Positions 25,803 through 34,748 of a DNA stretch of 64,000 bases are shown in pieces. The position numbers and the translations under genes were made by a program. Positions within the stretch are counted from its first letter, which is position 1. The number at the start of each line of letters is the position of its first letter. Under the pieces are notes generated by a model. The model was given only the letters and a program-made list of their open reading frames with translations. It did not search any database and was not told where the DNA came from. The stretch comes from Oxalobacteraceae bacterium (GTDB lineage: Bacteria > Pseudomonadota > Gammaproteobacteria > Burkholderiales > Burkholderiaceae_D), in the NCBI GenBank assembly GCA_013284265.1, contig JABTBR010000001.1, positions 186,001 through 250,000 on the forward strand, given 5' to 3'.

Positions 25803-27260
25803 ATGTACGCAGCAGTAGATCTGGGTTCCAACAGTTTTCGTCTTCATATCGGCAAACACGACGGCGATGCGATCCGCGTGTTGAAAAGCATGCGCGAGCC
25901 GATCCGCCTGGCCGCCGGCCTTGACGCCACCGGCAACCTGACCGAAGCGGCCATGCAGGCGGCACTGGCCTGCCTGAAGCAGTTCCGCACCGCCCTCAAT
26001 GCCTATGAGCTCGACGCCGTGCGCGTCGTGGCCACCTCCGCGATGCGGGTGGCGCGCAATTCGGCCGCCTTCCTGCCGGCCGCCGAACAGGCGATCGGCT
26101 ACCCGATCGAGATCATCTCCGGCGAAGAAGAGGGCCGCCTGATCTACATGGGCGTGGCCAACGCCCTGAACCAGCCCACCGAACGGCGCCTGGTGATCGA
26201 CATCGGCGGCGGCTCCACCGAATTGATACTGGGGCGCGGCCAGGATATCGAGCGGGTCGAATCCTTCAGCCTGGGCACGGTCAAGCAAAGCCTGTCCTTC
26301 TTCGTCAACGGCCGCATCGATGCGCCATCGTTCGAGGCCGCCATCCTGTCGGCGCGCAGCCACCTGGAGGATGCCGCGCCGCCTTACCATCCGCAGCACT
26401 GGAAGCAGGCCTATGGTTCCTCGGGCACGATCCGCACCATCGCCGATATCATCGCCAAGAACAATCTGGGCAAGGGCGACCTGTCGGCTGCCAGCCTGGA
26501 CGCGCTGCGGCTGCGCTTCATCCAGATCGGCCATGTCAGCAAGATCGACATGCCGGGCCTGCGTCCGGATCGCGCCTCGACCATCATCGGCGGGCTGGCG
26601 ATCCTGATCGCGCTGGTGCACGAGCTGGGCATCCCGGCCATGCAGCCGGTGGAGGCTGGCCTGCGCATGGGTGTGATGTGGGATCTGTACCTGCGCTCGA
26701 CCAAGCGTGACCGGCGCGAACAGTCGGTGCAGGGCTTCCAGCAAAAATTCCACGTCGACGAGGCGCGCGCCCAGCGCGTGGCCGAGGATGCGCTGACGCT
26801 GTACGCCCAGCTCAAGCCCGCCACCGACAGTTTCAACCGTTATCTGTACTGGAGCGCGCTGCTGCACGAAGTGGGGCTGGCGGTGTCCCAGACCGGCTAT
26901 CACAAGCATGCGGCGTATATGATCGAGAATGCCGACCTGCCGGGCTTCACCACGCGCGAGCAGAAGACCATGAGCCGGATGATCGTGGCCCAGAAAGGCA
27001 ATCTGCGCAAGGTGGGCGAGGCGCTGACCGATCCCGATTTCGCCAAGGCCGTGGTGGCCTTGCGGCTGGCGATACTGTTCATGCATTCGCGCATAGAGCT
27101 GGAATCGGGGGGGCTGCGCCTGCGCATGAAAAACCGCATCGAGCTTGAAATTCGCCGCGATCTGGTCAGCGACCATCCGACGGTGTCGTTCTGGATTGAG
27201 AAAGAGCAGGAGTTCTGGGATGATGTAGGGATTGATTTTAGTGTGAAGGCCATCGGCTAG
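25803..27260 (+). CDS. ppx: exopolyphosphatase / Ppx-GppA phosphatase
   Basis: A 485-residue cytoplasmic enzyme of the ASKHA-fold Ppx/GppA family. YAAVDLGSNSFRLHIG is the P1 loop, VATSAMRVARN, IEIISGEEEGRLIY and VIDIGGGSTELILG the family motifs, YGSSGTIRTIA the P2/adenosine part, followed by an HD-like C-terminal domain (ALLHEVGLAVSQTGYHKHAAYMI). It cleaves terminal phosphate from polyphosphate and/or pppGpp. ATG 25803 starts at the universal YAAVDLG motif; longer frames are not needed. No ppk is adjacent. Confidence 0.93.
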   Translation: MYAAVDLGSNSFRLHIGKHDGDAIRVLKSMREPIRLAAGLDATGNLTEAAMQAALACLKQFRTALNAYELDAVRVVATSAMRVARNSAAFLPAAEQAIGYPIEIISGEEEGRLIYMGVANALNQPTERRLVIDIGGGSTELILGRGQDIERVESFSLGTVKQSLSFFVNGRIDAPSFEAAILSARSHLEDAAPPYHPQHWKQAYGSSGTIRTIADIIAKNNLGKGDLSAASLDALRLRFIQIGHVSKIDMPGLRPDRASTIIGGLAILIALVHELGIPAMQPVEAGLRMGVMWDLYLRSTKRDRREQSVQGFQQKFHVDEARAQRVAEDALTLYAQLKPATDSFNRYLYWSALLHEVGLAVSQTGYHKHAAYMIENADLPGFTTREQKTMSRMIVAQKGNLRKVGEALTDPDFAKAVVALRLAILFMHSRIELESGGLRLRMKNRIELEIRRDLVSDHPTVSFWIEKEQEFWDDVGIDFSVKAIG

Positions 27261-27263
27261 CTT

Positions 27264-27368
27264 AAAACCCACGGCGCACCCCTGGGGTCTGACCCCAGGG
27301 TCCGGAGAGGGGCTTCGCCCCGCCGGTCCCGGCGGGACCGGCCCCCGGCTCTTTGCCCTGGGTTTTAG
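27264..27368. repeat. palindromic repeat, copy 2 (GGGGTCTGACCC family, long variant)
   Basis: About 105 bases, starting AAAACCCACGG and ending CCTGGGTTTTAG. Here the central stem is split by an extra GC-rich hairpin (GGGGCTTCGCCCC, CCGGTCCCGGCGGGACCGG). It sits between the ppx stop and the next operon and may terminate ppx transcription. Confidence 0.8.
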
Positions 27369-27409
27369 ACACGGCAGGCGGCCCGCCAACGCGCGAAGGA
27401 GACAAGCGT

Positions 27410-28225
27410 ATGAGTGGCTGGAGCGGGAACAGTATCAGGAGCGCCCTGCGGCGCAGCGGGTGTTCTTGCGTCTGCGCGATCGCGCTGGCCGCACCAGTCA
27501 TCGCCGCCCCCGCGCCTCCGGCGCGCGAAGTCGTCTCCCTCTGCTTCGAGCGCCAGGACGTTCTGCCCTGGCGCACCGAGAGCGGCGGCGGCCTGAATTT
27601 CATCCTGCTGCACGCGGTGGAGGAAAAACTCGGCGTCCATTTCGACTTCCAGAGCGTGCCCTGGAAACGCTGCCTGGCCAATCTGCAGGCCAACAGCGTC
27701 GATGGCGCCTTCGCCGTCAGCTACAAGGCGGACCGGCGCGAGCTGGGCGAATACCCGGGCGGCCAGCAGGTCGATGCCAGCAAGCGCATGCACATCGACC
27801 GCTATGTGCTGTTGCGCCGTAAGGGCAGCAAGGCCGACTGGGACGGCAAGAACTTCCACAACATCGAGGGCGCGATCGGCTTTCAGCTTGGCTATTCGGT
27901 GGGCGACCTGCTGCGCAACCATAATGTGGAAGTGGACGAGGGCAGCCAGCGCGCCGACGAACTGGCGCGCAAGCTGCTGGCCGGACGGCTGGCGGCGGCC
28001 GCGCTGGGCGGCAGCGATGCCCACGGCATCATGCGCAGCCCGCTCGGCGCCCAGCTCGAAGAGCTGCCGGTGCCGCTGATTGAAAAACCCTATTTCCTGA
28101 TCCTGTCGCACGCCCTGGTGGCGGCCAAGCCGCAGCTGGCCGAGCGGATCTGGCGCGCCATCGAGCAGGTGCGCAACAGCCCCGCCTATAAAAAAGCCGA
28201 ACAGGCCGAAGGAGCCGGCCATTGA
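27410..28225 (+). CDS. periplasmic substrate-binding protein (SBP family 3), input to adjacent kinase
   Basis: A 271-residue exported protein (signal VCAIALAAPVIAAPA). Binding-fold hallmarks: VVSLCFERQDVLPWRTESGGGLNFILLHAVEEKLGVHFDFQSVPWKRCLANLQANSVDGAF-AVSYKADRRELG blocks and a C-terminal KPYFLILS-HALVA segment. GAAGGAGA precedes ATG 27410. No transporter is near; the next gene is a histidine kinase whose start overlaps this stop, so it most likely senses a ligand for that kinase. Ligand unknown. Confidence 0.8.
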   Translation: MSGWSGNSIRSALRRSGCSCVCAIALAAPVIAAPAPPAREVVSLCFERQDVLPWRTESGGGLNFILLHAVEEKLGVHFDFQSVPWKRCLANLQANSVDGAFAVSYKADRRELGEYPGGQQVDASKRMHIDRYVLLRRKGSKADWDGKNFHNIEGAIGFQLGYSVGDLLRNHNVEVDEGSQRADELARKLLAGRLAAAALGGSDAHGIMRSPLGAQLEELPVPLIEKPYFLILSHALVAAKPQLAERIWRAIEQVRNSPAYKKAEQAEGAGH

Positions 28226-31200
28226 CGCCGGCGCGGACCAGGGCGGCGCCGCGCTGAGCGGCGGCCTGCCAGCGCGCGCGCTGCGGGCCTGGCGCCAGGA
28301 TATCCTGCTGCGCCTGGCCGCCGGTATTTTCCTGGCGGTGGCCCTGTCGACGGCGGTGTACACCACCTACGTGATGCAGGCCATGCGCAGCGAGGCCGAA
28401 CAGCATCTGCAGGAGCGCGCCGAGCGGCTGGCGGCGGTGCTGTCGCAGGCGCTGGCAAGGCCACTGTTCGACATCAACAGCGCCGCCGTGGCCAGCGTGG
28501 TGGACGCGGCCGGCGCTACGCCCGAAGTGTTGCTGCTGCGCGTGCTGGCGCCCACCGGCAATGAGCTGGCCAGCTTCGTCGCCCCCACCAGCGAGCCCAG
28601 TGCGGCGATCCGCGTGCGCCGCGACATCGTGTTCAACGACGCGCGCCAGATTTACCCGGTCGGCACCATCGAGCTGGCGTTCTCGCGCCAGCAGATCGAC
28701 ACCGACCTGCGCCGCCAGATCGTCAACACGGTATCGGCCAATCTGCTGCTGGCGCTGGCGATCGTGGTATCGATCTTCCTGGTCGGACGCAAGGCCATGC
28801 GGCCGTTTTCCGACATCCAGCGCGCACTTGAACGCCTGAGCCACGGCGAAACCGATATCCGCCTGTCCGGCATCGGCCGCAGCGACCAGGTGGGGCGCCT
28901 GTCGGAGGCGGTGCGCAGCTTCCGCGACACGCTGACGCGGCTGCGCCACGCCGAGACCGAACTGCGCGAACTCAATGAGGGCCTGGAAAAGAAAATCGAG
29001 GCCCGTACCCATGAGCTGACCCACAGCATGGAGCTGGCGCGCGACAGCCAGGATAAATTGCAGGCCATTGTCGATACCGCGCTCGATGCGGTGGTGCGCA
29101 TGGATCTGCGCGGGCGCATCGTCGGCTGGAACCGCCAGGCCGAGGCGATCTTCGGCTGGTCCCGGGAAGAGGCGCTTGGTCTGCCGCTTGACAACACCAT
29201 CATCCCCCAGCGTTTCCGCTACGACCACCGGCGCGGCATGCAGCGCTATATCGCCAGCGGCCAGGGTGCGGTACTCGACACCCGTATCGAGATCTACGGC
29301 CTGCGGCGCGACGGCAGCGAGTTCCCGATCGAGCTGGCCATCACCCAGGTCAAGGCGGCCGACCAGAGCGGTTTCGAGTTTTGCGCCTTCATCCGCGACA
29401 TCAGCGAACGGCGCGAGCGCGAACAGAAGCTGGTCGCGGCGAACGTGATGGCGGAGGCGGCCAACGTGGCCAAATCGGAATTCCTGGCCAATATGAGCCA
29501 CGAGATCCGCACCCCGATGAGCGCTGTCATCGGCATGGCTTATCTGACCTTGCGCACCGAACTGACGCCCAAGCAGCACGACTATGTCAGCAAGATCCAC
29601 CGCGCGGCGCTGTCGCTGCTGGGGATCATCAATGACATCCTGGATTTTTCCAAGATCGAGGCGGGCCGGCTGGACGTGGAACAGGTGCCCTTCGTGCTCG
29701 ACGATGTGCTGGCCCATGTGGCCAGCGTGACGGCCCAGCGCGCGGCCGACAAGCAGCTCGAATACCTGCTGCGGGTGCCGCCGGCGGTGCCGCGCGCGCT
29801 GGTGGGCGATCCGCTGCGGCTGGGCCAGGTGCTGATCAATCTGGTCAACAATGCGATCAAGTTTACCGCCAGCGGCGAGCTCGAACTGTGCTGCGAACCG
29901 CAGCCCGGCGCGGCGGCGGGGGCGGCGCGTCTGCGTTTCAGCGTGCGTGACACCGGCATCGGCATCAGCGAGGAACAGCAGGGCAAATTGTTCCGCGCCT
30001 TCAGCCAGGCCAATGGCTCGACTTCGCGCCAGTACGGCGGCACCGGGCTGGGACTGTCGATCTCGCAGCAGCTGGTGCAGCTGATGGGCGGGAATATCGA
30101 GCTGCACAGTGTGCCGGATCAAGGTTCGGTATTCCAGTTCGAGCTGGAATTCGCCCTGGCGCCCCAGGCCGGGCCGCAGCTGCCCGCTGCGCTGCCGCCC
30201 GCGCTGCAGCAGGCACGCCTGCTGCTGGTGGACGACCATCCGCTGGCGCTGGCGATCCTGCATGAAGCCTTGCAAGCGCTGCCCCTGATGATAGACACGA
30301 TAGGCAGCGGCGGCGGCGCGCTGGCCATGATCGCGTCGGCCGACGCGGCCGGCAAGCCTTACCGGATGGTGTTGAGCGACTGGCAGATGCCGGGCATGGA
30401 CGGCCTGGAGCTGGCACGCCGGGTCAGGCTGGCCCATTATCAGCACCGGGCGCCCGAAATGGTGCTGGTGACCGCCTTCGGACGCGAGGAAGTGCAGCGC
30501 GAGGCCGATGCGGCCGGCATCGCCGGCTTCCTGTTCAAGCCGATCGGACAGGCCGCGCTGGCCGATGCGCTCAGCGCCATCGTCGCCCCGGTGCGGCGCC
30601 CTGCGGACGTCGGCGCCTCGGCATCGCAGCAGCAGCGCTATGCCGCGCGCGTGCTGCTGGTGGAAGACAATCCGGTGAATCAGGAGATCGCCGCCGAACT
30701 GATGGCGGTACAGGGCATCAGCGTGGACATCGCCAGCAATGGCGAGGAAGCCTTGCGCCTGCTGCGTGCGGCCGGGCCGCAGGAATACGGACTGGTGCTG
30801 ATGGACCTGGAAATGCCGCATATGGATGGCCACGCCGCCACCGCGGCGCTGCGCCAGGAACCGCGCTTCGCCGACCTGCCGGTGGTGGCGATGACGGCCC
30901 ATGCGCTGGCCGATGTGCGCGAGCGCTGCATCGCGCAGGGGATGCAGGACTATCTGACCAAGCCGATCGACCCCGATCGCCTGTATGCGGTGCTGGCGCG
31001 CCTGCTCGGCCATGCCATGCCGGCCGATACGCCGGGCCCGCGCGCCGTCCAGGGCGGCGCCCAGCCCGGCGCGGCGCCTTTGCCGCGGCTGCCGGGGCTA
31101 GACAGCTTGACGGGGCTGCGCAATGTGGCCGGCAATACGGCCCTGTATTTGCGCCTGCTGGAGCGTTTCCGCAGCGGCCAGCAGGACTGTGTTCAGCAGC

Positions 31201-31712
31201 TGCGCGCCGAACTGGCGCACGGCGATGCGGCGCTGGCCTGCAAGCGGGCGCATACTGTGCGCGGCGTGGCGGGCAATATCGGCGCCGGCGCGGTGGAAGA
31301 GGCGGCGCGCCGGGTCGAGGAAGCCTTGCTGGCCCGCGCCGATGCCGATCCGGCCCAGGCGGGCTTGTTCGACGCCGCCGCCGACAGCGCGCTGCACGAG
31401 GCGCTCGACGCGCTGGAGACGGCGCTGCAAACCCTGCTGGCAGGCCTGGAGACGCAGGCTGCCGCGGGTGTCGGCGACGCCGTGCCGGCGCCCGATGGCG
31501 CGGCGGTGCGCACCGCGCTGTCGCAGCTGGGCGCCTTGCTGTCCGATTTCAGCGGCGACAGCCCCGATTATTTCGACAGCGTGCGCAGCCATCTGGCCGC
31601 GATACTGCCGCCCGCGACGATGGACCGGCTGGCCGGCCACCTGTCCCGTTATGAGTTCGATGCGGCCAGCCATCTGCTGTCCGCCGCCATGCAAGAACTG
31701 GAGCTGCCATGA
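28221..31712 (+). CDS. hybrid sensor histidine kinase (HAMP-PAS-HisKA-HATPase-REC-REC-HPt), probable AUU start
   Basis: If initiated at ATT 28221 the protein has 1163 residues. Order: one membrane helix (LLRLAAGIFLAVALSTAVYTTYVM), a periplasmic sensor, second helix near 165-190, HAMP, coiled coil, PAS (VRMDLRGRIVGWNRQAEAIFGW), HisKA (NMSHEIRTPMSAVIGMAYL, His near 427), HATPase (DTGIGI, GGTGLGLSIS), REC1 (Asp near 720, LSDWQMPGMDG), REC2 (Asp near 862, LVLMDLEMPHMDG), HPt (KRAHTVRG, His near 1011). Without ATT, the only near in-frame options are CTG 28254 and a GTG at 28338 that would cut the first helix. AAGGAG sits six bases before ATT. Phosphorelay to the HD-GYP regulator that overlaps its stop. 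Confidence 0.92.
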   Translation: MDAGADQGGAALSGGLPARALRAWRQDILLRLAAGIFLAVALSTAVYTTYVMQAMRSEAEQHLQERAERLAAVLSQALARPLFDINSAAVASVVDAAGATPEVLLLRVLAPTGNELASFVAPTSEPSAAIRVRRDIVFNDARQIYPVGTIELAFSRQQIDTDLRRQIVNTVSANLLLALAIVVSIFLVGRKAMRPFSDIQRALERLSHGETDIRLSGIGRSDQVGRLSEAVRSFRDTLTRLRHAETELRELNEGLEKKIEARTHELTHSMELARDSQDKLQAIVDTALDAVVRMDLRGRIVGWNRQAEAIFGWSREEALGLPLDNTIIPQRFRYDHRRGMQRYIASGQGAVLDTRIEIYGLRRDGSEFPIELAITQVKAADQSGFEFCAFIRDISERREREQKLVAANVMAEAANVAKSEFLANMSHEIRTPMSAVIGMAYLTLRTELTPKQHDYVSKIHRAALSLLGIINDILDFSKIEAGRLDVEQVPFVLDDVLAHVASVTAQRAADKQLEYLLRVPPAVPRALVGDPLRLGQVLINLVNNAIKFTASGELELCCEPQPGAAAGAARLRFSVRDTGIGISEEQQGKLFRAFSQANGSTSRQYGGTGLGLSISQQLVQLMGGNIELHSVPDQGSVFQFELEFALAPQAGPQLPAALPPALQQARLLLVDDHPLALAILHEALQALPLMIDTIGSGGGALAMIASADAAGKPYRMVLSDWQMPGMDGLELARRVRLAHYQHRAPEMVLVTAFGREEVQREADAAGIAGFLFKPIGQAALADALSAIVAPVRRPADVGASASQQQRYAARVLLVEDNPVNQEIAAELMAVQGISVDIASNGEEALRLLRAAGPQEYGLVLMDLEMPHMDGHAATAALRQEPRFADLPVVAMTAHALADVRERCIAQGMQDYLTKPIDPDRLYAVLARLLGHAMPADTPGPRAVQGGAQPGAAPLPRLPGLDSLTGLRNVAGNTALYLRLLERFRSGQQDCVQQLRAELAHGDAALACKRAHTVRGVAGNIGAGAVEEAARRVEEALLARADADPAQAGLFDAAADSALHEALDALETALQTLLAGLETQAAAGVGDAVPAPDGAAVRTALSQLGALLSDFSGDSPDYFDSVRSHLAAILPPATMDRLAGHLSRYEFDAASHLLSAAMQELELP

Positions 31713-32815
31713 GCCTGCAAGCCGCTGTGCGCCCGACCATCCTGATTGTCGACGATACGCCCGACAACATCATGTTGCTATCGAGCCTGCTGAAGGAAAA
31801 ATACCACACCAAGGTGGCCAATAACGGCGCCACCGCCTTGCAGATTCTGGACAGCACGGTCGACGTCGACCTGATCCTGCTCGACGTGATGATGCCCGAT
31901 ATGGATGGTTACGAAACCTGCCGCCGCCTCAAGGCCAATCCCCGCACGCGCGACATCCCGCTGATCTTTCTCACCGCGCGCAACCAGACCGAGGACGAGG
32001 CGCTTGGCCTGAGCCTGGGCGCGGTGGATTTCTTGAGCAAACCGATCAATCCGGCGATCCTGTTCGCGCGCGTGAGCACCCATCTGCAATTGCAGCGCGC
32101 GCGCCAGGTGCTGCAGCAGCAGAACCTGGACCTGGAGCAACTGGTGGAGCGCCGTACCCGCGAACTGTCGCAGGTGCAGGACGCCACCATCATGGCGATG
32201 GCGCTGATGGCCGAAACGCGCGATAACGAGACCGGCAACCATATCCGCCGCACCCAGAACTATGTGGCCACGCTGGCGCGCCAGTTGCAGGATCACCCGC
32301 GCTTCGCCGGGGAATTGAGCGATCAGAATATCGCGCTGCTGTTCAAGTGCGCGCCCTTGCACGACATCGGCAAGGTGGGGATTCCCGACCGGATTCTGCT
32401 CAAGCCCGGCAGACTCGATCCGGAAGAATTCGAGATCATGAAGCAGCATGCCGCCTATGGCAGGGATATCATCCTGCAAGTGGAACAGCACATCGGCGGC
32501 AGCAATACCTTCCTGACCTATGCGCGCCAGATCGCCTGCTCGCATCAGGAAAAGTGGGATGGCAGCGGCTACCCGGACGGCCTGGCCGGCGACCAGATTC
32601 CGCTGGCCGCAAGGCTGATGGCGGTGGCCGATGTCTACGATGCGCTCATTTCCAGGCGGGTCTACAAGCCGGCCCTCAGCCACGAGCGTGCGCTGGAGAT
32701 CATGCGCGAGGGACGCGCCAGCCATTTCGATCCGGATGTGCTGGATGCCTTCCTGGTCATCGAGCAGCGCTTTGCCGCGATCGCGCAGGAATTCAGGGAT
32801 AGCGACGAGCGCTGA
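31709..32815 (+). CDS. response regulator with HD-GYP domain
   Basis: A 368-residue cytoplasmic protein. Receiver domain residues 1-125 with phospho-acceptor Asp59 (LILLDVMMPDMDG) and Lys in SKPI. A coiled linker (LQLQRARQVLQQQNLDLEQLVERRT) leads to an HD-GYP domain with HD of LHDIGKVGIPD (H218-D219), EKWDGSGYPDGL and the family's terminal helix. HD-GYP enzymes hydrolyse c-di-GMP to pGpG or GMP. The ATG overlaps the kinase stop (ATGA), so they are translationally coupled and form a two-component pair. Confidence 0.94.
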   Translation: MSLQAAVRPTILIVDDTPDNIMLLSSLLKEKYHTKVANNGATALQILDSTVDVDLILLDVMMPDMDGYETCRRLKANPRTRDIPLIFLTARNQTEDEALGLSLGAVDFLSKPINPAILFARVSTHLQLQRARQVLQQQNLDLEQLVERRTRELSQVQDATIMAMALMAETRDNETGNHIRRTQNYVATLARQLQDHPRFAGELSDQNIALLFKCAPLHDIGKVGIPDRILLKPGRLDPEEFEIMKQHAAYGRDIILQVEQHIGGSNTFLTYARQIACSHQEKWDGSGYPDGLAGDQIPLAARLMAVADVYDALISRRVYKPALSHERALEIMREGRASHFDPDVLDAFLVIEQRFAAIAQEFRDSDER

Positions 32816-32898
32816 AACGCTTGAATTGTGTTTGCTCAAGCACATTTTTAATAAATAGTATATATTGTTTATATTGTTGATTGAAAAATGGAGTAAAT

Positions 32899-33675
32899 AT
32901 GAGCAAGTCGACCCTGGCGAATGCCCCCGAATCCTCGAACGATAGCGTGAACGGCACGCCCGTCGCATCCAGTTCCGGCGCAGCTGCTGCGCCGGCAGCG
33001 GCCGTCAAAGCCAAACCAGCGGCCCGCAAGTCGGCAGCGGCGCCAGTGGCCGCGCGTCCTGCGCCGGCCAAGGCCGCCGTTGCTGCGAAGCCCGTCACCA
33101 AAGCCGTCAAGCCAGCAGTCAAGGCCGCAGCACCTAAGGCCGCCCCTAAGGCCGCCCCTAAGGCTGCCGTTAAAGCGGAAACCAAGCCTGCTGCGAAGCC
33201 AGCCGCGAAGGCTGCTGGCAAACCGGCGGTCAAGGCCGCAGTCAAGCCGGCGCCGAAGGCCGCCACCAAGCCGGCCGCGAAAGCAGCAGATAAACCGGCG
33301 CCAAAGGCAGCGGCGAAATCCGCCGTCAAGCCAGCCAAGGCCGTCAAGCCGGCCGCCAAGTCCGTCAAACCGGCCGCCAGGCCGGCAGTGAAAGTCGCCA
33401 AGGCCGCGCCGGCAAGGGCAGCCGCCAAGCCGCTGGAAGCCAAGGAAAAACTCAGCAAGACCAAGCTGGTACGCGACAGCTTTACCATGCCGGAGCTGGA
33501 ATACGCGGTCCTGGGCCAGGTGAAAAAGAACTGCCTGAAAGCCGGTTTCGAAATCAAGAAAAGCGAACTGCTGCGTATCGGCGTGGCCCTGATCAGCCAG
33601 ATCGATGTGGCGACCCTGAAAACCGTGCTCGCTGCCTTGCCGCAGCTCAAGACGGGACGTCCTAAAAACAGCTAA
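32899..33675 (+). CDS. histone H1-like Lys/Ala/Pro-rich protein
   Basis: A 258-residue protein. Residues about 20-185 are a low-complexity array of AAPK/KPAAK/AAVK units (KAAPKAAPKAAPKAAVKAE, KPAAKPAAKAAGKP), very basic, and the DNA repeats short units. The last 75 residues are a folded-looking basic domain (KEKLSKTKLVRDSFTMPELEYAVLGQVKKNCLKAGFEIKKSELLRIGVALISQID). This is the layout of bacterial histone-H1/AlgP-like nucleoid proteins. It follows AT-rich DNA (a likely promoter at about 32840-32880) and ends at a terminator. GGAG precedes ATG 32899. DNA-binding is inferred from composition. Confidence 0.85.
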   Translation: MSKSTLANAPESSNDSVNGTPVASSSGAAAAPAAAVKAKPAARKSAAAPVAARPAPAKAAVAAKPVTKAVKPAVKAAAPKAAPKAAPKAAVKAETKPAAKPAAKAAGKPAVKAAVKPAPKAATKPAAKAADKPAPKAAAKSAVKPAKAVKPAAKSVKPAARPAVKVAKAAPARAAAKPLEAKEKLSKTKLVRDSFTMPELEYAVLGQVKKNCLKAGFEIKKSELLRIGVALISQIDVATLKTVLAALPQLKTGRPKNS

Positions 33676-33722
33676 GCACTTCGGCTAAAACAGCGAGATG
33701 CCCCGTGATTGCGGGGCACAGG

Positions 33723-33757
33723 CCGGCGGCGGTGGAGTTTCCACGCCGCCGGTTTTT
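33723..33757 (+). terminator. Rho-independent terminator of the H1-like gene
   Basis: A GC-rich hairpin, arms CCGGCGGCG and CGCCGCCGG extended by TGGA/TCCA around a GTT loop, followed by TTTTTC. It lies 47 bases after the stop of the H1-like gene. Confidence 0.85.
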
Positions 33758-33864
33758 CTTTGGGATTGCAAAAAAACCACTGTCACGGAACGGACACTTG
33801 CTTGTCATTTTCCTGAAGTATTCGAACGGTACGCTTGCTTCGTCTCCCACTGAAAGGATGAAGC

Positions 33865-34632
33865 ATGCAACATTCGATCTTACAAGCAGACGTCCGCGCC
33901 ACTCCCGCCAAGCTCATGTTGAGCATGGCCAGTACGCCGGAAGAACTGCATGAAGTGCAGCGCTTGCGCTACAAGGTGTTCATCGAATCGATGGGTTTGA
34001 CGTCGCTCGCCAGCGAAGATGGACTGGACAGCGACGAGTTCGATGAGCATTGCGATCATCTGATCGTGCGCGACTCGAACACGCTCAAGGTGGTCGGCAC
34101 CTACCGCCTGCTGAGCGCTTCGCGTGCCCGCAAAATTGGCCGCGTCTATTCCGAGAATGAATTCGACCTGGGCCGTTTGAACAATCTGCGCGGCCGCATG
34201 GTCGAAGCGGGGCGCGCCTGCATCCACCCCGATTACCGTGGCGGTAGCGTGATCATGCTGCTGTGGTCCGGCCTGGCCGAGTACATGCGCCGCGAACGCT
34301 GCGACTTCCTGGCCGGTTGCGCCAGTATCAGCCTGGCCGATGGCGGGCACAATGCGGTGGCCGTGTACCAGTCGCTGTCGCGCGAGCACATGGCGCCATC
34401 CGAATACCGCGTCACGCCGCACCTGCCTTTCCCCATCCATAAACTGGCCGCCGCCCAAAAGCCGCAGATTCCGCCGCTGGTGAAGGGCTATCTGCGTTCT
34501 GGCGCCTGGATTTGCGGCGAACCGGCCTGGGATCCTGATTTCGAAAGCGCCGATTTGTTCCTGTTGCTGCCGCTGGCGAATCTGGATGCGCGCTATGCCC
34601 GCCACTATGGCGTGGCCGCCGAAGCGGCCTAA
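33865..34632 (+). CDS. olsB: ornithine-lipid/acyl N-acyltransferase (OlsB-like GNAT)
   Basis: A 255-residue protein of the OlsB/hemolysin-related acyltransferase family: EVQRLRYKVFIESMGLTSLASEDGLDSDEFDEHCDHLIVRD at the N-terminus, then RMVEAGRACIHPDYRGGSVIMLLWSGLAEYMRRERCDFLAGCASI. OlsB transfers 3-hydroxyacyl groups from ACP to ornithine, first step of ornithine lipid synthesis. No olsA acyltransferase is adjacent, so the symbol is tentative; other GNAT acyl-ACP enzymes share the fold. Cytoplasmic or membrane-peripheral. Confidence 0.72.
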   Translation: MQHSILQADVRATPAKLMLSMASTPEELHEVQRLRYKVFIESMGLTSLASEDGLDSDEFDEHCDHLIVRDSNTLKVVGTYRLLSASRARKIGRVYSENEFDLGRLNNLRGRMVEAGRACIHPDYRGGSVIMLLWSGLAEYMRRERCDFLAGCASISLADGGHNAVAVYQSLSREHMAPSEYRVTPHLPFPIHKLAAAQKPQIPPLVKGYLRSGAWICGEPAWDPDFESADLFLLLPLANLDARYARHYGVAAEAA

Positions 34633-34674
34633 AAAAGGCGCGCAGGACGGGGCGGTTGCCGTCTGTATTCCCTG

Positions 34675-34706
34675 ACACCGGCGGCGGCTGTACCTGCCGC
34701 CGGTGT
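34675..34706. repeat. hairpin between olsB-like gene and fdhD
   Basis: Arms ACACCGGCGGC (34675-34685) and GCCGCCGGTGT (34696-34706) form a perfect 11-base stem with a 10-base loop. A T-run does not follow directly; it could act as a weak terminator or leader structure. Confidence 0.5.
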
Positions 34707-34748
34707 GCTATTGTCCCTATCATGCAGGGGACAGGAATAGCACAGGGA

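Noticed and set aside
28338-31712. GTG 28338 as kinase start
   Set aside because: Would cut into the first membrane helix and lacks a ribosome site; ATT 28221 has AAGGAG at ideal spacing.
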